Positions 31,216-41,749 of a stretch of DNA of 64,000 bases are shown in pieces (positions within the stretch are counted from its first letter, which is position 1; each line of letters begins with the position of its first letter). The translations under genes and the position numbers were made by a program. The notes under the pieces are model-generated. The model was not told where the DNA came from. It ran no database searches and saw nothing but the letters and a program-made list of their open reading frames with translations. The stretch is from Anodontia alba (Eukaryota > Mollusca > Bivalvia > Lucinida > Lucinidae): NCBI GenBank assembly GCA_964016985.1, contig OZ024823.1:24702095-24766094 (forward strand), given 5' to 3'.

Positions 31216-31406
31216 AGTTGAACGTCTAAGTGACGTAAGATACATGACACCGCACCATCCAACCACCCTCAATAAAAATGTAGGAAAGGTACATAGTGTA
31301 TGTAGAGCCTGATCAGGATATTGCCAGTCCACTCACAGTTATCATATATTTCGGCTCACATGGCAGGTGTATCCTCACTCAAGCCTGAATAAGAAGCCCG
31401 TGCTAG

Positions 31407-31513
31407 CCCAGTCAGCATTCTACGTAAATCTATATCGGGCCGTCATCGGCCCGTCAGGGTAGCTGACGGGCTGATGACGGTCCGATGTAGATTTACGTAG
31501 AATGCTAGCTGGG
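31407..31513 (+). mobile_element. Family F palindrome, TCAGCATTCTACG type (107 bp)
   Basis: CCCAGTCAGCATTCTACGTA to TACGTAGAATGCTAGCTGGG. The inner arms meet at CCGTCAGGGTAGCTGACGGG. It differs at only a few positions from 38356-38462. Confidence 0.85.
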
Positions 31514-31846
31514 AGGAGGCTTGATCGACCATGCGTTACTGTTCATGAACAAACTCAACAGAAACAAATCTGCTATTTTCGCTTTCTTTAATGTGCTCTT
31601 TGCTTTCAAAGGATCCCGTTCTCTCAGAACCTATTTACCTTCAAGCTGGATGGGCGTCTAGTTAGAGTACACATACTAGCAGGTTTTACTTCTCAAATAA
31701 AACATGTTGTGTGGGTTTTCTCTTCTCTACTCTACATGTTTTCCTTATGTTCGCCTCTTTGGGACGATTAGAAGGCAACACAGGATGCATATAGTTTCCA
31801 ATGGGAAGTCAGTGATACTGTCAACAAGAATATTTCAATCTTATTA

Positions 31847-32363
31847 CAGTCGAACTTCAATGGCTCGAACAATTTTTGGACCATGGAAAATTGTTTGAGA
31901 CACTGGTAGTTCGAGCCACCGAGGGCTAGATATGGTGCCAGGTCAGGAAGCAAATGACGATTATTTAGGGAAGTATTTTCGATCTTCTGTACAATAATGT
32001 TATGTTACCACATGTAATTTCATGAGAACATAGAAGAAAACTCTGAATATTTGTTTTCTTAACCCTTGTCATGCTGAATAAATTAAGATGCCACGCCCAC
32101 TTCTAATTTCCAGTCAATCATATTACTTGATCAAGATTGTTGTTATAAATTCACATACTTTATGACAAACTTTGCAAATCCAGATCAGTTGGATTCTTCA
32201 GAAGCCAACTGATCTGGATCTACACTGTTTGCAAAGACAGGGCATGTCGTGTTCAGCAGGAGAAGGGCTAAGCTATCGGAAGAATTAAGTAAGGAATCAA
32301 AACGAATTCGAATTAGCCATGGTAACCTAGTCACCGGTGTTCGAGCTATTGAGGTTCCACTGT
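31847..32363 (+). mobile_element. Family K MITE containing a C hairpin
   Basis: TA-CAGTCGAACTTCAATGGCTC at left, GTTCGAGCTATTGAGGTTCC ACTGT then TA at right. It contains AGTTCGAGCCACCGAGGGCT and TCGATCTTCTGTACAATAAT. The central part has been replaced or split by a family C unit (about 32055-32275). Confidence 0.75.
32165..32240 (+). mobile_element. Family C hairpin nested in K
   Basis: Arms GATCAGTTGGATTCTTC / GAAGCCAACTGATC, one mismatch, followed by TGGATCTACACTGTTTGCAA. The arm sequence (GTTGG) differs from the CGCCGC type, yet both arms have it. Confidence 0.78.
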
Positions 32364-32444
32364 TACTTGCTTGCACTGAGGTAGAAAGTATGTGCAGTCT
32401 GACAACAATGGTTATGTAAATTCTTCTTTTTAAATAAATGGAGA

Positions 32445-32545
32445 CATATTTGGTAGATTGCCACCATGTTTACAGGGAAGTCATTTTTTGTGACTAATAC
32501 TTCTTATTTGCTTTGCTTTCCTTCACACCAAGCCCCTCTGAAGAT
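32445..32545 (+). mobile_element. Family G fragment (left part)
   Basis: TAGATTGCCACCATGTTTAC AGGGAAG, TTTTGTGACTAATACTTCTT and TTGCTTTGCTTTCCTTCACA match the left arm of the G copies at 40905 and 42535. Confidence 0.55.
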
Positions 32546-32846
32546 AGCTCTATATTTCGATGTCCCGGCCTGCTACCAAAGCTAAAACAAAAATCTCGAA
32601 CCTATAATGCCATGATTAAAATTCATTTTTGGACACATCTTACATACTGTAACCATATTTTTAATCTATGGTATAGTTTAAAATGACAGGAACTCCTGAT
32701 TCAAATTTATCAGAAAATATTCAATATATAGATACCCAGGAAAGGCAACAAGCACTGATCACTGCCCCTAGATAAAGGCTTACATGAAAGGACTATATAT
32801 AACACCATTTCGTTGAAAACAGAACAAAATATAGGAAATAGTAATT
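32546..32846. other. Unclassified spacer
   Basis: No family or gene recognised. Confidence 0.4.
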
Positions 32847-32952
32847 CAGCAGGCACATGACGTTTACACAACGTCGTCTCAACGTCGATGCAACGTCATG
32901 ACGTTGCATCGATGTTGAGGCGACGTTGTATAGACGTCATGAGTTTGCTGGG
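32847..32952 (+). mobile_element. Family F palindrome, GACGTT type
   Basis: CAGCAGGCACATGACGTTTA, inner arms GTCGTCTCAACGTCGATGCA / TGCATCGATGTTGAGGCGAC meeting at ACGTCATGACGT, outer end GACGTCATGAGTTTGCTGGG. The GACGTT/AACGTC hexamer recurs about every 10-15 bases. Confidence 0.83.
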
Positions 32953-33054
32953 AAGCAAAGCTCTCAGAACCCCGGCCAGCTATCAGATGTATGTTGAATT
33001 TTCTAGATGCAAATTGCTCTAAGTATTGCATGGGAGAGATGGGCAAAAAGAAAA

Positions 33055-34432
33055 AAAAAATCTCACCATCTTGTATTGGTTTTCTCTTACACAACGTATT
33101 TCACCATTGTCAGGGTGTATACAAAATTTGAAGACTCTAGCTGGCTCTAATAGCAGGTCAGAAATCTGTGATTGATGTTTATGAGAAAGAAAGAAAAATG
33201 GACAAATAAAGAGAATGACAAGCATGAGGATGCTGATTCTCTCTTACACAACACAACTAGTCATATCCAATGTTTGCAAAAATTTTAAAATCCTAGGTGA
33301 AGTAGTTCCTGAGAAATCTATCAAGAAAAGTTTTATTTGAGAAAAAGAAAACTAGACAAATAAAGGGAATAATAACCATGAGAATGCTGAATATCTCTTA
33401 CACAATACAAGTAGTCATACCAAATGTTTATACCAAATTTCAAAATCCTAGGTGGAGCAGTTCCTGGGAAATCTTTGACACAAATTTCCCTATGCAGAAA
33501 GGGAAAATCGAAGACAAAAGAAAATTTTAGCATGGCGGTTTTCTTTTACACAATATTCTTCGATTCTCTGTAAGTGTATACAATATTTGAAGACTCTGGC
33601 TCTCTTAGCAGTTCAGAAATCTGTAACAAAAAATATATTGGACGAAAAGAAAAATGGACAAATAAAGGATATGATAAGCCTGAGGATGCTGATTCTCTCT
33701 TACACAATACAACAAGTCATACCCAATGTTTAGACGAAATTTCAAAATCCTAGGTGAAGTAGCTCTTGAGAAATCTTTGACAAAATATTTTTTGGAGTAA
33801 AAGAAAAATGGACAAATAAAGGGAATGATAAATATGAGGATGCTGATTCTTTCTTATACGATACAAGTGGTCGTACCCAATGTTTGTACCAAATTTCGAA
33901 ATCTTAGGTGCAGTAATTCCTGGGAAATCTTTGACACAAACTTCCCTATGCATTACACTGGAGTGAAAGATGGAAAAAGGAAAAAGATAAAAAAGGCAAA
34001 ATAAATTTCAGCATTGTGGTTTTCTTTCTCACAAGATACTTCAACCCTCTGTAGGTGTAAACAAAATTTGAAGGGTCTGGTTCTCTTAGGAGCTGAAAAG
34101 TCTGACGAAAAATTTTATTGGAGAAAAAGGTAAAATAACAAATAAAGGGAATGATAAGTTTAAGGATGCTGATTCTCTAATACAAGATACAAGGAGTCGT
34201 ACCCAATGTTTATACGAAATTTTAAAATCCTAGTTTCAGTAGTTCCTGAGAAATCTTTGACGAAAAAAAATATTGCTGAAAACCCAAAAATATACAAATA
34301 AAGGAAATGATGAGTATGAGGGTGTTGATTCTGTCTTACACAATACAACAAGCCATACCCAATGTGTGCGTACCAAATTTCAAAATCGTAGGTGCAGTAG
34401 TTCCTAAGAAATCCTTGATGAAAAAAATACGC
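33055..34432 (-). repeat. Tandem repeat, ~154 bp monomers in three-monomer higher-order units
   Basis: Nine monomers begin near 33066, 33226, 33382, 33527, 33682, 33836, 34008, 34161 and 34317, marked by TCTCTTACACAA-like sequence. Monomers 1, 4 and 7 (type B) carry GTATACAAAATTTGAAGACT and CTCTTAGCAG. The others (type A) carry CCAATGTTT and TCAAAATCCTAGGTG. Monomers 3 and 6 further share ACACAAA(T/C)TTCCCTATGCA. The order is B-A1-A2 repeated three times, ~461-481 bp per unit. It ends in an (ACGC)n/(CA)n tract at 34430-34453. Strand is arbitrary. Confidence 0.85.
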
Positions 34433-34683
34433 ACGCACGCACGCACACACACATTGTTACGGAAAAGACGAAAACTATATACCCCTACATAATTCGTTTG
34501 CCGGGGGTATAACAAACGAAGAGAAACTGAAACTGCAATAGGAATCCGTCGGGGCTTATAAATCCTGATAAATACTACAGAAGATGCGATGTCTATATAG
34601 CAATAGAGAATAAGAGCAAACACAACAAAGAGACAACGAACAAGACAAACTATGAAGAAAGCCCCGCAGATAGCAGTCATATG

Positions 34684-34791
34684 CCCAGCGGGAACATAAC
34701 GTTTATACAACGTCGTCTCAATGTCGATGTAACGTCATGACGTTGCATTGACGTTGAGACGACGTTGTATAGACGTCATGTGTCTGCTGGG
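34684..34791 (+). mobile_element. Family F palindrome, GACGTT type
   Basis: CCCAGCGGGAACATAACGTT to GACGTCATGTGTCTGCTGGG. Arms GTCGTCTCAATGTCGATGTA / GCATTGACGTTGAGACGAC. Very similar to 32847-32952 but with different arm substitutions. Confidence 0.85.
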
Positions 34792-35059
34792 AGACCACAC
34801 AGAACAAACAACACCAGAACCATCGCCTTAAAACGGTCAGTAGTAAAAACTATTGGGGTGGAGGTGGTGCAGGGTGTTGAATGATTTTACTAAGGCGGCA
34901 AATCACCTGAGAGGCAGGACAGAAAAAAGCAAGCTCTTTTTAACGATATTTGCAGCCGTTGCAGCTTTCTTTAAAAAGAAAAAAAAAACTGATCTGGTCA
35001 GCTTTACGCGATGCAGTACGTTCCTCCACAAAAACAAAGGATACTCGCAAAGACCAATT
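34792..35059. other. Unclassified spacer
   Basis: Sequence between two F palindromes. No family or gene recognised. Confidence 0.4.
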
Positions 35060-35166
35060 CAAGCAAACGCACAACGTCCCAACAACATCATTACAACGTC
35101 GCCGCAACTTCACGACGTTGCGGCGACGTTGTAACGACGTTCCTGTGATGTTGTGTGTTTGCTGGG
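35060..35166 (+). mobile_element. Family F palindrome, third GACGTT copy
   Basis: AAGCAAACGCACAACGTCCC to GATGTTGTGTGTTTGCTGGG. The centre is GCCGCAACTTCACGACGTTG CGGC. The left CCC of the terminus has been lost. Confidence 0.8.
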
Positions 35167-35431
35167 AAAATAACTCGAGGGAAATGACAAAGCCACTCAG
35201 GGGCTTCTACAGGAAAGCATACACGTACGCATATACAAACCATACCTCAGTGGTGTGTGCACGGCTGAATGTATCGCATAGCAACATTGTTCAGAGCAAG
35301 CGTAGGACTATGCAGATCAGTTGACTGAGTGAAAACTCAGATGTAATCTAATACTTTTTTTACACAAAAGGGCTTTTAAATGGTAACTCTTGACGCAATA
35401 CAGATGGTTTATGGTGCACTGTGCTCATGCA

Positions 35432-35433
<2 letters not shown>

Positions 35434-35490
<57 letters not shown>

Positions 35491-35491
35491 A
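35434..35491 (+). repeat. (TC)n microsatellite
   Basis: About 28 TC units with one interruption (TTTC). Confidence 0.95.
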
Positions 35492-36409
35492 AATGAATAT
35501 GGAACTATCAGCAGAAGACAAATGTTCTCGAAGAGACGGACTGTGTATAATGACTGTATCTCCTTTCTATTAATAGTATGCAAAATCAAGAAAGAAAAAT
35601 AAACAGTTTTCCACAAGTGGAGTGAAATATGATGCAGGATTGACTGCAAACTATAGTAAAGGTACGATAGTGTGGGTTATACTGCCGACTCTCATTTAAA
35701 AACACCATACCAGAATGCTTAACCATTTTCCCACAAACTGTCGAAGGAAGATTTTGAAGACAAAGCCCAAGGTAATCCAAAACAGAAGCGAAATTACAAA
35801 GGAAAGACCAATTAACAGCGTTTCCAATCTGAAGTAGCCCCTCATTTTCAAAGATTTCAAATATTAGCATTAGAAAGGTAACTTCCTGTCTGCAAAAGTT
35901 GCCACACCGTAAAAAATGGTGGCAAAATATTTCAGAAGCACGAATTCACGTTAACATTTGTTTTATTGAGAACTTTATATGCTTCTGGTTGGAATCAGAA
36001 ATCCATGTCAATAAACTGTCATTGTTTAGTCTCTCTTTGGATTTACGCACTATATTCCGCCTTAGGTTATATATTTATGTTAATTTTAGTATTTTAGTTT
36101 AGAGTTTCAAAATAACAGCTTCGCAATAAAGCAGTTTACACATTCATGAAAGGAGATACCAAATTTAGAATTCAAAACCACGATCCTGAATTTTATCTTA
36201 AAATCTCAACCGATAAAGGCCATTTTTCTTTTTCGCACTTATTTCTTAGGTGATAAAAGACTCATTCAATGGTGCAATCTATCAATAAATCAACGAAACG
36301 GAAAGAAAACGACACAAATGGAAACAGAGGCTTTTTACTTCAAGCAAAAAGGAGATAAGTTACATAAAGATCATGATTTTAGGACCTTCAAAGGCCCGAT
36401 TTTGTTCAA
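35492..36409. other. Unclassified, repeat-poor stretch
   Basis: A 94-codon frame on minus (35586-35870) is cysteine-containing but shows no domain, splice or start evidence. A 67-codon frame on plus (35899-36102) is likewise unsupported. No known repeat family seen. Confidence 0.35.
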
Positions 36410-36622
36410 CGTTTAGCACTCTGGGTAAAACTTTCATCAGACAACATTTTGAAATATTTTTCTTATTTTTCAGAGAAAACAGAAAAATTCATAAAAAATT
36501 TCTCTTGGAGACAACTTGTATGAAATGTCAAATCCTGTTTTTTTTTTGAGGGGAAAAATAAGAAAATATAATCAATTTGTCATCTGGTGAATCAGCCCAG
36601 GGAGTGAGTGGTAAAGGTTAAG
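36410..36622 (+). mobile_element. Family B MITE, degraded left arm
   Basis: CATCAGACAACATTTTGAAA and TTTGTCATCTGGTGAATC termini. Right arm TTGTATGAAATGTCAAATCC. The left arm is AT-rich and no longer pairs. Confidence 0.72.
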
Positions 36623-36658
36623 CGTATTTGACGAAGAAAATGTTAACAATACATTGTT

Positions 36659-36856
36659 TTAACGCTTTGCATGCTGGGTTAAAGTTGCTGCAGACGACAT
36701 TTTGAAATATTTGTCTTATTTGTCCCAGAAAATTGGATTTTATAATTAATGCGTTGTTTCTTGTGGAGGTATTTTGCATGAAATGCCAACCCCTATATTC
36801 TGCGATAAATAAGAAAAAGTAAAACCAATCTGTCGTCTGTTAGTGGTAAAGGTTAG
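36659..36856 (+). mobile_element. Family B MITE, degraded hairpin
   Basis: TTAACGCTTTGCATGCTGGG, GCAGACGACATTTTGAAATA, TTTGCATGAAATGCCAACCC, CAATCTGTCGTCTGTTAGTG. A second B only ~37 bp after the previous copy. Poly-A tracts with C follow at 36867-36915. Confidence 0.72.
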
Positions 36857-37017
36857 GACAGTAGAGAAAAAAAAAAACAAAAAAAAAAAAAAAAAACAAA
36901 AAAAAAAAAAAAAAACAGGACCAAGTACTAATAATAATATACGACCTCAGGCGGAAATCTTTTTACAAGCAATTATCATTTCTGCACTTTTTTACATTGT
37001 CGGAAAACGATATGCGC

Positions 37018-37243
37018 CACAACGTGAGAAAACGTACCTTCTGACATGTGCGCCCAAAGAAGCCTCAGATCAGCCTGCGCATCAGCACAGTCTGATCAGA
37101 GTCTTCGTTGTCCGTGTAAGGAAACTTTGGATCATTGCTATTCAAATTGCGCCCAGTGAAGATTCTGATCAGACTGCGCGAATGCGCAGTCTGATCTGAA
37201 TCTTCGCTGGGCGCACGTGTCCAAAATACGTTTTCTGACGTTG
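37018..37243 (+). mobile_element. Family D element, best-preserved copy
   Basis: Termini CACAACGTGAGAAAACGTAC and TACGTTTTCTGACGTTGGG. Layout: CTTCTGACATGTGCGCCC, GCATCAGCACAGTCTGATCA GAG, spacer, AGTGAAGATTCTGATCAGAC, TGCGCGAATGCGCAGTCTGA, CTTCGCTGGGCGCACGTGTC. Each half is itself a foldback centred on TGATCAG/GCGCA, giving a double-hairpin element with no coding capacity. Confidence 0.84.
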
Positions 37244-37559
37244 GGACTCGTATTGCTTTCTATTCTGTTGGTGTATATTTCAGTCAGGCATATTGGCAAA
37301 CACTTATTTTGTTTTAGAAATATTGAAATGTTCATGAATGTAGAGTTTAACCAGTTCGTACTAGTGAAGTACTGTTAATTCAATCAAGGACGACCGGGTG
37401 CAAAATAATTATCTTACGCAAAATCACGTCATATGGAGAAAGTTAGCTGATTTGCAAAATCTTGAAAAGGGCGCTTATATCATGTACGGACAATGGAAAA
37501 CATGTTTATTCTGCTTTTGTAACTATGAATCAATACATCCATGAGCATGAAAATACCAA

Positions 37560-37665
37560 TTCTTTTACTTTGCATGAAATGTTAAATCCTACTTTCTAGA
37601 AACAGAAAATAAGAAAACTACCCGCAAAGTATTGTCTGCTGAATTTGTCGAGAGGGTGTTAATAC
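37560..37665 (+). mobile_element. Family B fragment (right half)
   Basis: TTTGCATGAAATGTTAAATC, CTAGAAACAGAAAATAAGAA, GTATTGTCTGCTGAATTTGT. No left half. Confidence 0.65.
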
Positions 37666-38355
37666 TTTTAGTGCAATATCCTGGCTCATTCAGCTCACTT
37701 TCCTTTCAGCAAGTTTCCTATGTGAAGTGTCTATTATTAGTAACTCTCAGGGAGCCAATCAAATGTCGGGTTCCAAAAAGGGTAACTTCCAATGAGAGAG
37801 CCGCTTACATTGCCGATTAGTATTTCGCTGTAAATTACCCAATAATAATGGGGTGTGCCATGTGAAGATGTGTCCAAGCTTATGCGAAATGCAAATATTC
37901 GGTTATCCTGCCGGACCGTATTAAAAATTTATTCTCTATTGATACGTTCTACAGGACTCAATGTCTCTGTACACATGTACTAAAGGCCCCTGATCAGGCC
38001 CCTGAGCATAATGCCCATATGCACTTTTGCTGTCTGCACTTGCCTTGATGACACAATGTTTGCTTGGCGCGACTTTAAGCCAATAAGACCCAGCGCCAAG
38101 TGATTACAAATGTATTTGTATAACCTAGCCTATACATATAGCCTTGCCCAAGGCTTAGAAATATACATTTATATTTTTGGGCTTATTGAGCTCTGTGGCT
38201 AGTCTACAGATAATATGGTCTGGATGTCTAATTATTCAGAGACAACCACAGAAGAAAAGTTCACCTATAGACTAGCTAAACATAGAATCAAAAAGTAGAA
38301 TGTAAATGAAAAAAAAAAAAAATAATAAGTAAACAAAAAGTGACAAACATACTTA
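37666..38355. other. Unclassified spacer
   Basis: No recognised repeat except a poly-A at 38309-38322. TTTCCTTTCAG (37698-37708) resembles a splice acceptor, but the frame after it is not distinctive enough to call. Confidence 0.35.
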
Positions 38356-38462
38356 CCCAGTCAGCATTCTACGTAAATCTATATCGGGCCGTCATCGGCC
38401 CGTCAGGGTAGCTGACGGGCCGATGTCGGCCCGATGTAGATTTACGTAGAATGCTAGCTGGG
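38356..38462 (+). mobile_element. Family F palindrome, TCAGCATTCTACG type (107 bp)
   Basis: Same length and termini as 31407-31513. Here the right inner arm is GACGGGCCGATGTCGGCCCG, which pairs better with the left GGGCCGTCATCGGCCCGTC than the other copy does. Confidence 0.86.
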
Positions 38463-38561
38463 TATATATTGGCCTAGTAGCTAGGCTACTATACATACGT
38501 TACACAATATTGTGTGGTCTGCAGGACAGATTGTTACACTTATTATGCCAAAGTGTAAATA

Positions 38562-38893
38562 TAGTCGACTCTCGTTATCTAAACTTCGCTTATCTCGAAT
38601 AACCGCTTATCTCGAAGTGAAAATCTGGTCTCCCTTCCAACATGGAAATCTAACAATAGGTAACAAAATATTGTGGAAAAAGAGGAGAAATTGCTCTTAA
38701 AGAGCAATTTCGCCTCTTTTCCACAATATTTTAAATATATCTCTAATTCCAAGAGTCAAATAACATATTCATTTGTGAAATGTGGTTGTTCGTTTTATTT
38801 TTTTCCTTAATTCTGCAAATCTGATATGTTGAGGTACGGATATCTGGAAGTACTTCAAAGAGTCTTGTACTTCGAGATTACGAGAGTCAACTG
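38562..38893 (+). mobile_element. Pogo-like MITE, 332 bp
   Basis: Flanked by TA on both sides. Left end TAGTCGACTCTCGTTATC, right end GATTACGAGAGTCAACTG, an inverted repeat with subterminal CGCTTATCTCGAA copies. The central hairpin is GGAAAAAGAGGAGAAATTGC TCTT / AAGAGCAATTTCGCCTCTTT TCC. TA target and CAGTNGA...CTCG ends are typical of the pogo/Tigger group. The family is an inference. Confidence 0.82.
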
Positions 38894-38997
38894 TAGTGCA
38901 TCATTTTAAACCTTTGAGAGTGAAGTTATTCTTTAATTAAACTGGGCTCTCTCCACTCCCATTTAGTATAATTAGAAATACAGGAGAAACAATCCAC

Positions 38998-39050
38998 AAC
39001 CCACAAGACGCATGACGTTTATACATCGACGTTGCATCGACGCTGACGCC
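38998..39050 (+). mobile_element. Family F fragment
   Basis: ACGCATGACGTTTATACATC GACGTTGCATCGACGCTGAC is the left half of a GACGTT-type F element. The right half is missing. Confidence 0.55.
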
Positions 39051-39740
39051 ACTTTATCTCAATTTTGCGTGCCCATTGTGAACAATGACATTGCAGGCTC
39101 ATTGTCATCTTGTTTACGAAATCTGTGTGAGGGTCAAAACACCCTAATCATTTATGAAAAGTCGTAATGATATTGGGTATTGATTTAAACACGGCCAGTT
39201 AAAATGATTTGCTGTATGGAGGATAACGCTACTATGAGCAAATGCAAGAGACCAATCTAACCAATGTTATTAACTTTCACAAATGTTATAGTTACCACTA
39301 TTGATTACTATTTCATATGAAACAATTACACATATTTTGTTGAGTCCATGTGGAAAGATTAAGGCAATCTGATCGAACCACAGGCACGGAACCATTAAAA
39401 ATTACATCTGGGGTAATCTGTGACAATCACATTTTGCTTCATTCACTTATGTTAACAATTCATTCAGTTGAGACGGTCGATTAACACATGGAAATCTGAT
39501 TGTTAAGTGTCAAACACTTGAAACTTATCTACATGTCAGAATACTGCGAGATTGTGAAATTTATTGTTTCTGTGCTATTATATTTGCTTAACGATCAAGC
39601 CAAACGTTTGAAACTGCTGAATATCATCGAAACCATCAAACCCTGATCATGCAATACTGCAATAATCCCTTCTGAATTATTCATATCCTCTTCAAGGATT
39701 GCGCCTCCAAATGTTATCCAGTTACAAGAGATACCGCTTT
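39051..39740. other. Unclassified spacer
   Basis: No repeat family, microsatellite or supported frame. Confidence 0.45.
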
Positions 39741-39953
39741 AACCTTTACCTCTCTCTGGGCTAATCCAGCAGACGACAAATAGATGATATTTTTCTTATT
39801 TGTTTCCAGAAAACAGGTTCTGACATTTCATGCAAATTGTCTCCACTGGAGACAATTTGCATGAAATGTCAGAACCTGTTTTCTGGAAACAAATAAGAAA
39901 AATATTTTAAAATGTCGTCTGCTGAAAAATTTTACCGAGAATGCTAAGCGTTA
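39741..39953 (+). mobile_element. Family B foldback MITE, reference copy
   Basis: Nearly perfect palindrome. CAGCAGACGACA and TGTCGTCTGCTG ends, then TTTTTCTTATTTGTTTCCAG / CTGGAAACAAATAAGAAAAA, then AGGTTCTGACATTTCATGCA / TGCATGAAATGTCAGAACCT, closing on GTCTCCACTGGAGAC. The outer flanks are AACCTTTACCTCTCTCTGGG and AGAATGCTAAGCGTTAA. No coding capacity. Other copies carry CTTTGACA where this one has TTCTGACA, and here the change is mirrored on both arms. Confidence 0.92.
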
Positions 39954-40339
39954 ATGGTGAACTGGGCAAAAGGAGTAACTCAAGCTTGCCGAATGTCTTT
40001 CTGGTAATCTAGGGCAATAAAAACACAATGGAAAAGTATAAACAATCTGTATGGTCATATCTCTTGCTGCACTGCCCCAAAATTTTGAAATTTGGGCAAC
40101 GGGGTTGTGTGTTATATATGAAGAATTTATGACTTTCTGCTTTTGATTTTTCCTTCTGGATTTACCTATCTCTTACCAGAAGGTCTGAACCAGCTTGCGA
40201 ATCTGGAGCTGTCTGTTATATGACATCAAGCAAGCCACAAATTCAATGTGTAACAGAAACATTGTAGTTTGGGATACGCTGACTATACAGCCATTATAAC
40301 TTCTTTCAGGTGAATGCATACACTTTTAAGGATTGTTAA
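39954..40339. other. Unclassified spacer
   Basis: Nothing recognised. Confidence 0.45.
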
Positions 40340-40470
40340 ATTTAAATTGTTTTGCCTCCCTTCTAAAAAGGGGTTTACTCTTAAAGGAAAGAACTTGTCC
40401 TAAACATAGCTTTGTGAGCAAATTATTTACCTTTACAATAGACCCCTTACAAACGGGCTTTATTGTGTAG
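40340..40470 (+). mobile_element. Family G foldback, short copy
   Basis: TTTTGCCTCCCTTCTAAAAA GGGGTTTACTC TTAAAGGAAAGAACTTG pairs with GAGCAAATTATTTACCTTTA CAATAGACCCCTTACAAACG GGC. Confidence 0.65.
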
Positions 40471-40499
40471 ATCCTCAGCTGTAGGTCTATTCTAATCTA

Positions 40500-40620
40500 T
40501 AGTTCTCTTATTTCTCAACGAAAAATATCTTCTAGTACTTTTTAGAAGCGCCACTTATATATGTTTGTGTGGAGGAATAAGAAAAAAATATCACTATTGT
40601 GTTTTTTTACTACAACAAAA
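40500..40620 (+). repeat. Degenerate core hairpin
   Basis: TTCTCTTATTTCTCAACGAA, TAGTACTTTTTAGAAGCGCC and GTGTGGAGGAATAAGAAAAA keep the general layout of the shared hairpin module (TTAGAAnCGCC) without family termini. Confidence 0.4.
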
Positions 40621-40904
40621 AAGACCTTATCTAGCTCTAGTTCCGCACCAAGCGAATCTCAAATCACAGCTGTGATAACTTACATGTAGTTAATCGAAAA
40701 CAGGCGCATTTCACAACTCGGCCAAGGCGACCCCCACCCCTGAAAAAGCATACGAAACGTTGGGTAAGACTATTATACGAATATATGAACAATAAGAAAG
40801 CCAAGAATGTAACTTAAAATAAAATGTTTAAGAGTCTCAGAATAGCACGAGAGTACAACAGAAATGATATTAAAAATCGTCTGTTTTAAAACACTTTATG
40901 GTGA

Positions 40905-41140
40905 CTCTATCCACCTGGCAGATTTCCCGCCATTTTTAAAAGGGGGGCACTTTTTTGTCTTCCTGTTTGCGTTCCTCCACACCAAATCCCTTCTGAAAAA
41001 GGGTCCACTTTAAAAGGAAAGAATTTGCTCCCAGGGAAGCAAATTCTTTACTTTTAACGTGGACCCTTTTTCACAAGGGAAGCAAACAATTTTGACAGAA
41101 TTGACTCCCCAGTGAATCCATTCCCCTTAATAAAGATGTT
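40905..41140 (+). mobile_element. Family G foldback, reference copy
   Basis: CAGATTTCCCGCCATTTTTA to CATTCCCC. Strong inner hairpin AAAGGAAAGAATTTGCTCCC / GGGAAGCAAATTCTTTACTT, continued by AAAAAGGGTCCACTTT / ACGTGGACCCTTTTTC. The outer parts (GGGGGCACTTTTTTGTC / AACAATTTTGACAGAATTG) are not simple mirror images. Confidence 0.75.
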
Positions 41141-41149
41141 GATGATATA

Positions 41150-41427
41150 CCTTACGGAAACATGCCTATTCAAACATACTGCAAATTTTATCACCAAAAA
41201 ATGAAAATTTTCAGATAAAAAAATTTGATATTTTTCATGCTTCTGCTCAAAACATAGATTGTGGGTACTCGTTAGAACCGCCTCGATGAGGCGGTTCTAA
41301 CAAGTACCCACAATCTATGTTTTGATCAGAAATAAGAAAAATAATGTATACCCCTGTAAATCCTAGTTTTACTATATAAAAGTGGGGTTTGAGGGGGTCA
41401 AAATTATATAGGCATGTTTTCGTGATG
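41150..41427 (+). mobile_element. Family A foldback MITE, full length
   Basis: CTTACGGAAACATGCCTATT to GGCATGTTTTCGTGATG. The core arms close on CGCCTCGATGAGGCG. Starts only ~10 bp after a family G copy. Confidence 0.87.
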
Positions 41428-41749
41428 GGTCGGCGTTTAAGATTTCATGTCATCACCGATTAATTAGATGTATGATCAAAGGCAATGGATCATAAACAGA
41501 ATATATGATCAACTGACCCAAAACTGAGTATCTTTCATGACAGACGACTCTATTAAACGCTGCGTATACGTGCCTGCCAAAATAAGTAACAATTGGAGAG
41601 CTCAAATTTACATATTGCCTGTATAAGTTGAGCCTTTTGACACCAAAGTAACAAAATAATATAGTCAACTTACACGGGTTCGCGTGATTAGTGGTTATCA
41701 GGCAACTTGTGTCGTCTTCTGTTTCTAGTTTTTTGTCCTGACGGCAAAC

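Noticed and set aside
33055..34432. Regularly spaced repeats suggesting a CRISPR-like array
   Set aside because: Monomers are contiguous ~154 bp tandem units without unique spacers, in an animal genome context.
37632..37820. Exon after TTTCCTTTCAG at 37698-37708
   Set aside because: The frame begins within a B fragment, and the downstream codons show no distinctive composition or polyadenylation context.
39741..39953. Strong hairpin as a microRNA precursor or transcription terminator
   Set aside because: It is one of many dispersed copies of family B with transposon-like ends. Perfect extended pairing over 100 bp is unlike a microRNA precursor.
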